Origin: Aurelia coerulea
Taxonomy: Eukaryota; Cnidaria; Scyphozoa; Semaeostomeae; Ulmaridae
Assembly (NCBI GenBank): GCA_039566865.1
Contig: CM076960.1
Location: 1,364,001 to 1,428,000, forward strand
DNA length: 64,000 bases
Direction: 5' to 3'
The notes beneath the pieces were generated by a model. That model was given only the letters and a program-made list of their open reading frames with translations, was not told the DNA's origin and made no database searches. How positions within the stretch are numbered: position 1 is the first letter of the stretch; each line of letters opens with the position of its first letter. Both the position numbers and the translations under genes were made by a program. Below, one piece after another: positions 29,001 to 38,000 of the stretch.

Positions 29001-32000
29001 CTAAATCCTTGCAGAAATCTCTAGACTAAATCCTTGCAGAAATCTCCTGACGTTTGTTTGAATTTCTTTCGATTGGTACGTTCAACGTTTCTTACTTTTG
29101 TTTGTTTCATTTTTTGTGTGCTTTCACATTATTCAAGAAATGAGAAAGGGAGCCGTAGTTTCATACATCCAGCTTGCTACACTCCTGTATTATATTTCTG
29201 TTAAGGGGGCTGCACAAGATTTTTGTAAACAATCGGAAAGTACGGGACGACCTGCGCACGTGACTAAGGCCTTGGATTTTTAATGGCGGCCAGTTTTATC
29301 GCAGCTTCTACATAATTTTTATTGCAGTGTTTTCTTGTCTATGTTTATTAAATGTGATGGAACTTTTGATATCCATTAAAACTTTCAAATATTCGGCATT
29401 AGACAAATCAAGCAAATTCTCCAACAAAGCTTCGATTACTGAGATTGTCGCAGATACTTTGGATTACTATTCTCTGTGCAAAATCGCCATTAGCTATGTT
29501 GTGTTTAGCCTAAACACATTCGATGATTTGACACGCAGGGTCACGCGATTTGACAGGCAGAGCCACGCAGAGAGGACGGGTTGTACAGCCCCTTTAATAC
29601 AGGAAACACAAAATATTATCTGCATTATAAAGCGTCTTTACCAATTTTTTGTTTTGTTTTGTAGGCAGCACATCAACTATACACAGCCAATGCAAATTAC
29701 CCGAAGAGAATTCCTTATCACAATCCACCTGAATATTCCATTGAATCTTTAGAGGTAACCTTACTCGTTTTCGAATATTGGTGAATTAAATTTGTTATTT
29801 TATGAATCGTCTCAGACTGCAGTTAGAAAGGGAATATGTTTGCTAAATCTATGCTTTTTCTCAGAGGAGAATGATTGTTTATGCTCCTTGTCTGGAGCTA
29901 AAGCGTTCTTGTTTTTCTTGCCCGAATGGCGTTTGATAAATAAGATTAATAATAATATCGAAACTAAATTGGAAAGATCGAAGCACATAAAGTTTGTGGT
30001 CTTTTTATTGGTTCTGAGACTTATCAGAAAGTCGCCTTTGCAGTCTAATAACCCGAACTTATATCGATTCGCTGTTGAAGGTTACTTCGTCAAGGACTGG
30101 ATTATGCATTTGAACTCACACTTTGTTTGAGCTACATTTATTCATTGAAATTCTCTTTCTGAATGCTTTTGCTTTATGCAGCTATCATTTTATTGCCCCG
30201 ACCCCCTACCCGGGGATAGGCGGTTCTTATGCGGGGTCATTCACGTTTTACTTGAGTAAAAAATGAGCGATGTACTCGCCTATCGGGGTAATACTATAGG
30301 GGTAGGTGATAGCTCGCTTTTGGCCTCGCTTAGAGCCCTAGAATTTTACGCGAGGGATGTTTGGAATTCCTGTCAATTGCTGTGTATTTTATCAGGTTAT
30401 TTAAACATTGACGGCACAAAAATATACGATGCTTAAGCCACTTTTTTCTCGTTCTTGACCTGTTCTTGACGACTTGTTGGATAGAAAATAACGCTACTAT
30501 GAATGCGCTGTTGAAAAGTTAAAAGAGAAGCGAACTGCCCCTGGTATCCCCGCCCTGCGGTGAGAAATTTTCAGTGAACAAGGGGCGAATTGCCCCGCAA
30601 CAGCCCCGCCTATCCGGGGGGGGGGGGGGTCGGGGCAATAAAATGATACATGCTTTACTCCTCTTTTGCTTAAATTATGTTTTGAATGACGATTGAGTAA
30701 GGTAAGGATTCAACCATTTATATTTCCTTTCAGATGTACTATCGGATTCATGCCTCTGTTTTGAAAACTCTTGAAAGAACTTCTGGTGAAATCAATTACG
30801 CTCTGATTGAAGAATTCCTCGATACGGCAGAATCTTCTCCTTTTATAACAGGCATCAGCAAAAAGCAAAATGAAAAACCAATTCTGAAGGAGGAACCAAG
30901 CCAAGGTAGATATTGCAAAAAATCTACGGGGATGTTTCTCCTCAGAAGTTCAGCATAGGGCTCATATCTTTGAAAAGGTGGGTGTAAAATTGTATTGCAT
31001 TTTTCTTTGAATTAAATGGCTTGGAAGGAATTTAGGGTTTCTTGCTGTAAATCTGCCGTGGAAATCTATTGCTATCTTGTTTAGTTTCAAAATGGCGGCA
31101 TTTATTATTTTGAGGCTGTGAGGTCATCAATTTTCTAAATCCTAAACCAGAAGATCTACAGATTTCTGTTTGCCACCATATTGTAGACCTTCATAAACTA
31201 TGGTTTTCATGAAGATCGTACCAATTTTCCTCTGTTGGTTTAGGATCTACGATGATTTCAATTTTTTCAAATTTTCGATGAATTTTTTCAAAATAATGAA
31301 AATCCTGCCAGAATCTAGATATGGAAAGGTTCCACTGCAGATTTACAGCAAAGTACCATAAGTTCCTTCTAAGCCATTCAATTCAAAGTATAATGTCATA
31401 GAATTTTACACCCACCTTTTTAATGATTTGAAAGATTTGAGCTCTATGCCCAGGAGTTCATTCTATCCGTAAATTTGTTCTTTTCTGCTTACGTATGGCT
31501 TTATTGAAGCAAATTATCGAATATATGGCGCTGATGATGGCATCAGGTAATTTTTTACCGTGATACTTTGCGACTGTCAGAATCTCGATTTGTTTGATTG
31601 GCAGATTTATCATGAAACGCAAAGGACCACAGTGCAAAAATGCCTGACGTCATCCTTAGCGCAATGCTCTATTCTCATTAATAACTTCAATTCTTTGTAA
31701 AGTTGGGACCTTCAACTATTTGTTCAGGCAATCTGCTAAATTTTCGCTAAGGAGACTGATAGACGGTTCAGTTCAGCAAATAGGATAAAGTTCCAAGTTA
31801 TCAATAAGCCTGTTACAAAGAAAGAATATAATACTTTGAAAAGTTTTAGTTCTTTGATTAATAAAATTTTACATCATGAATGCTTCGAATTGCTTTCGAA
31901 TGCTTATTTCTGAAAGTATCCCGGATGCATATCGTAATGATGGATATAATTATTGTTGTTTGTTTTCCAGGGAGTCAACCAGAAAGCAAAACGTCACAGA

Positions 32001-35000
32001 TCAACAGCCAAACATCCGAAAGAGATGAGACAAAACCGAACATATTTCATTCAGATGATAGCTCAATGCCTACACCATCTAATACTACTTACGTCTCAGT
32101 GTCAGAAACCAAAGACGATTTATCTGGTCATGTAGCAACCAAAGAGCGATGTTTTGACAATTCCCAGTCATTATTCTCAGAACCGTACTCACAAAATGCC
32201 ACAGGATTCCCTTCGCAATCGACTACAATCACAACCGAATCTTCAGCTCCACAAGGAGACGAAAGAAAAGATGTAAATACCACACAATTTGATGACTCTC
32301 TGGTTTCAAACCTTAACGTTGCTTCTCAGGCTGGAGGAATAACCCGGCAGGTTTCCTGGTTCCCCTGGTCGTGTTCCGAGTCTGACACGGACAAAGAAAG
32401 CCAACACAGCAACAATGATTTGCAATTAAAATCTCCGGAACCGAATAAACATAAAAGTGAAGAAGAAGGCACGAAAATGGATACTGATATCCAAGAGCCT
32501 CAAGCTAGCTCAACTTTGCAAGATGTTACTCGATTAGAAAACAAACACTCCACGGCTGATGTCCCTGAAAATACTCCAAGTTTAGAAATATCGATGATAA
32601 AACGTAATTTCACGTCAAGAGAGGAAGAAATTCGTCACAAGACCATTATCGATCGATGTTTACAAGCGCTATCATCTTGTTTAAAGAGATTTCCAGAGCA
32701 TTATAAGAGCCAGTACAAGATCGCGTTTGTTACAACCTACTATGAGTCCCACAAGGTATGTGGGTTTTAATTTATTTTCGTATCCTTTTCCTTTGCAGTT
32801 TGTGCTCTTGTCTTTCTTTCTCCCTCCCTGTCGTCTCCTCTGATCATATAGTAACTCTTGGTGCTGTATCGTTTCAATTTTATTTTCTACCTGGTGTCCC
32901 AAAAAAGTTCCCTTTTTCGAAAATTCGTAGCACCACAAGTACTTCATGAATTTGAATGATTTAAATTCTAGTTACAAGCCAAAAGATTGAAATATTTTTT
33001 GTGATTTTTCTCGTCTTCTTACGAGCACTGCAAATATAGGTAAATTCAACTTTAGGAAAATGTCATGGTTGCAAAATGACTCAAAAAAGGCCCAAAACAC
33101 TCGATCAAATCATTAGGACACTCCTCACACAGAACAATACGCACATGCGTTTCAACTCTCTCAAGAGCTACAAGACAGATTTTCAAACAGATACTAAAGA
33201 TTTTCAATGCCATGGCAATAAATGTGCAGATGATCTGTTGTTCTGAGTGAGGAGTCCTTTATGATTTGATCAAGCATTTTAGGCCTTGTTTAGTCATTTT
33301 GCAACCATCAAGTTTTTGTAAACTTGAATTTACCAATCATTCCAGTGCTCGTAAGAACGCGAGAAAAATCACAAACATACTTCAATCTTTTGGCTGTCAA
33401 GCAAATATTGATTCATTCCAATCCATTCAGTACTCTTGATGCTATGAATTTTCAAAAGTGGGAACTTTTTTCTGGTTCACCCGGTATTTGACTGTATTTT
33501 CTCTTTTTGATAAATTTTGATGATATAAGGATTACGAAATGACCTTGAAAAATCTTTGGATTAAACGTTACTCTTATTTTAGAGATTCAGTTCTTATCTC
33601 TTGAGGAAGGTGAAATTTATTCATGCTTTCTTCAGGATGAGGACATTCTTATATTTAATGTTTCAAAGTCGTTTGTGCGCATTGTCTTGAGTAGCTTGTT
33701 TTTGTAAATATACCGGGTGAGCCAGAAAAAAGTTCCCACTTTCGAAAATTCGTAGCACCACAAGTACTTCATGAATTTGAATGATTTAAATTCTAGTTAC
33801 AAGCCAAAAGATTGAAATATTTTTGTGATTTTTCTCGTCTTCTTACGAGCACTGCAAATATAGGTAAATTCAACTTTACAAAAATTTCATGGCTGCAAAA
33901 TGACTCAAAAAAGGCCTAAAGCACTTGATCAAATCGTTAGGACTCTCCTCGCACAGAACAATACGCACATGCGTTTCACCTCTCTCAAGAGTTATAAGAC
34001 ATAGATTGTCAAATAGATACTAAAGATTTTCAATCTCATGGCAATAGATGTGCAGACGATATCTCTCACCCATGATAAATGGAATTTTCTCTGTTGTTCT
34101 GAGCGAGGAGTTCTTTATGATTTGATCAAGCATTTTAGGCCTTTTTTAGTAATTTTGTAAGCATTAAGTTTTGTAAACTTGAATTTATCAATTTTTTCCA
34201 ATGCTCGTAAGAAGGGGAGAAAAATCACAAAAATACGTCGATCTTTTGGCTGTCAAGCAAATGTTGATTCATTCCACTCCATTCCGTACTCTTGATGTTA
34301 TGAATTTTCAAAAGTGGGAATTTTTTTCTGGCTCACCCGGTATATAAAATTCTTATATGATTTCATCGAACCTTTATTTTGCTCTTTTCTGTCAACAGGA
34401 TTTGTCACTTAGTCGTGAGTTACTGCTTGGTACTACGAACACATCCGAGAAACGAAAGATCCCGATTCCACAGCATGGTATTTTTAGTGACAGAAGCAAG
34501 ACTAATCTCTTTCAGGTGAGTAGGCAAACATACCCTCTTTAACATGTTTCTTCTTGTTTAAATTTTGCCAAAGACTTGACCATATGCTAAACGTGACAAT
34601 AGCCTTTCAACAAGTTTAGGAAAGAACTGACTATTAATTTAAGTGTATTTGATTCAATTTAGACATTGAAAAGCTTGCATAAATTTGACTAGCCTATCCT
34701 TAGCAACCTGAACGGATTCACAACAGAAGCATGATTCTTGCCCTCATTTGAAGTACTTATAAGGGGATGCATCTGATGTCATTTTGAGACCTTCAGGAAT
34801 TGTGGGGCTGGAGTATTTTCATCCTGTTTATGAGCCATTACATGTGCATATTTTAAATTCTTTCGGACCGTTTCATTGGCTAATCTAAAATCTGTGCGAA
34901 GTCAGTTTTCGTGCCTCTTATCCTACGAGAAGATCTTATAAATCAATTTCGTTGTAGCCAAATTATCTGATAAAAGATATTATAGAACGACTTTATTGTG

Positions 35001-38000
35001 GCCAAGAAATATTTAACAGTTTGAAATAGATCCTGAAAATATTTTTACCCATGTAATTCCTTTATTGTGTCAGTTTAAATTTCTTCATTGGTCATTGTAT
35101 TATCTCTTAATTCAGCGTTTTTATGTTCTTAGTATTTATGGAGGATTCCAATCGATGAAATCGACCGTCGTGGAAGTTTCTGTTCGCATATTTGCAAAGC
35201 AGTTGAGTTGTTGCTTCATGTTCTATCTGAGTTGAAGGAATGGGATACTTTATTGACTGTGTCAGGATTACTGCATCTTACGCCTGCTAAAGACAAGTAA
35301 GTTATTCTCATATTTGTGTAGTCAGTCGCTGTAAGACCTTTCATGGAAGACTCCTCTATGGATAAAATTTAGAAATTAATTCTTTTAAAGATAAATGGGT
35401 CTTAATATGTGTAGATCGTTTCAAGTTTTCGCAAAATCGTATCGTTTCTTAGAATGAAACTCTAAATTGCAAATTTAAATAAATACCACATTGATCTGAC
35501 TGTTTTAACCATGGGGTATGATTGTATCCCAGTGCTTTGCAAAAAATATAGGGACATCAATACTGTGCCATGGCAGGGGTGGAAAAAGTATTTTAATTTC
35601 TGGGACCAAAATATCGTTGAAAAACTTTCTGTGACAGTTAGGTGCTACAAAAAAGAATCCACCTTTTCATGATAGAAATTAGTGGGACAGATTTTGAAGA
35701 TTGATCAATGATCCTCAGTCTCAATTGTAAATGATATATTCAGCGGTTTTTGTTGATTCTGCGACTGACTACTTACCGAGTTATAAACAGTGTTTTTTCT
35801 TAGACTGAAGACAGCTTAAATTGACCAAAAAATCATCCAATTTTCTAAAGATTTCATTTGAAATGCAAAGAGAACATTTTGGATTTTCACTTCTTGCTTT
35901 TCATTTGTTTCTGGAGACCTGAGAAAATTTTTGGGACCATAGACCTTTTAGCTATTCTGAAAAGAACCTGAATCGAACGAGATATGCTACAGTCAGTAGA
36001 ATTTTCGAATATGTACAATAGTAGTAGAAGCTCTAACGCCACTCGATCGAGACTCGCGTTTGAAAATTTATCAAAATGCTGCTCGATCCAGGCTCTTTTC
36101 TAGAATAGGTAAAAGGTCTACCGGGTGACCCAGAAAAAAGTGACCCAACGCAATCTGTTATAGAGAAAGAGTAAGTGGCAGATTGAAATATTTCCAACGT
36201 TGTTTTGTCGCTAAAAGACCAGCCTACATTATGAGTATTTTTTGCAATTTTTTTGGGCACGGGAAGGTTTCCGAATTAAGGATTTTGAGGAAAAGGGCAG
36301 GCTTGAAATTCTCAAAAAGTCGTCAAAAACAAGGGATCGATTTGAAGCCATTTCAGATCTTTGAAACAACGAGGAGCGTGTTTCTTTCTGCCTGAGAATA
36401 TTTTCAAGTACCTAGGGACTATAAACTTGCTCTGAAGACTTCCGTATTAATACCATGGTCCGCTATTTTTTCACCTATGTGCCATGGAGTAACAAAATAG
36501 GCCCCTTCAAGCATCAATTTTCAGCTTTTGATTTCAGCATTCTATTATTATCCAGTGAAGTTTCTGCTGTTGACTGAAAAATTTGTTTTATTTATTAGAA
36601 AATATTTGAGAGACAATGATAGGCTGTTCTTGGCTCTGAAGGTAAACAAATTTTATTTTTTTATTTTATTTTTTATATATATACGCCATTTAATAACTTA
36701 CAATACATATTACTTATGACACTCATACTCTACTACTATTACAATACCATTTGGAGCGAAAACTATGTCTACTTCATGGCAACATAAAACAGGAAATACT
36801 AACATACCACTGCACGTAACGACTAGAGAGAAACAATAATTGCTAAAACTACACGTAACTGCTACAAAACAGAAAGAAACGTTTACTTTAAAGGGGACAT
36901 ATAAAATATGATACAGATTACATTTTACAATACTTTTTAATTACAAATAAGTAGATTAGGCACAAGATTTACGGATATTTAATGAAGAGGATATTAGAGG
37001 ATATTTAATATTATACGAATCATTTCGTTCCGTTCTTGAAATATACAAGATAGTTGATTTTAGGATGAAGTTATTTACTTCAAATGGCAACGTTTTATCG
37101 CCGTACAAAAATCTGTAAAAGGACAGGATTTGGAACGTCAATAATTTCAAATGAGCACAGCACTGGAAGGACACCAGCGAGGAGGTCACGCCTTTGTTCT
37201 TCAAAAGAAATGCATTTAATTTTTCATATCAAAATAGAGTTTGCTTCAACACATTTATATAAGTGTATAAGTGTAGACCACTCCTATGTTGCATCATTTA
37301 AAGTTAAAAGCATTAACTGATACAGTAAGAGCCCGCAAAATAGAAACCAGTTTTTTCAAAACAGCCTGTTTTGTTTCTTATTAGAAGGGAATTAATCTGG
37401 AAACAGGCTAAAAGGTTTCTTATCACATGGTTAAGAAACCTTCAGTGATTTCAACTTAAATCTTTGAAGAAAATCCAGAGCAAACACTATCGTACAGTGT
37501 GTTCTTACATTACCTAGAAGTCTCTTTAAATTTACTCTACCATACCATACATGCCAAGTATAGATGGAGATGCTTTTGCATGAAATCTCTGAAAGATGTT
37601 TCGCACCTGGTTTTAACAAAGATTATTAAATATGAATTTATTTGGGATTCTCATGTAAGAAACCTTCTTAATATCAGGCTGAGAAGTTTCTTATATGAGG
37701 GCACAATTTCTGAAAAAGGTCAGCCTGATGTTTTTTAAAAGTTGTTTCTATTTTGCGGGTTTTTACTGTAGCAAATCACGAAAAAATTTCACTTTCTCAT
37801 CTTGAGTAGCTCCTATTTTTTATGACAGTTTTTAATTTGCTTCTCATTTCAGGCATTCGACATTGCAAAGGATATTCTAAAAGCACGAATAAATATGGCT
37901 TCATCTGTAAGTATGATTTTGAGAATTTCTTCTTCACATTTTTGCACAATTAGTAATATCTCATTATTGATATTACGCTAGCCCATGATTTATACCGGGT

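Noticed and set aside
29327..29752. 141-codon open frame
   Set aside because: Mostly element H plus part of a CABIN1 exon in the wrong frame.
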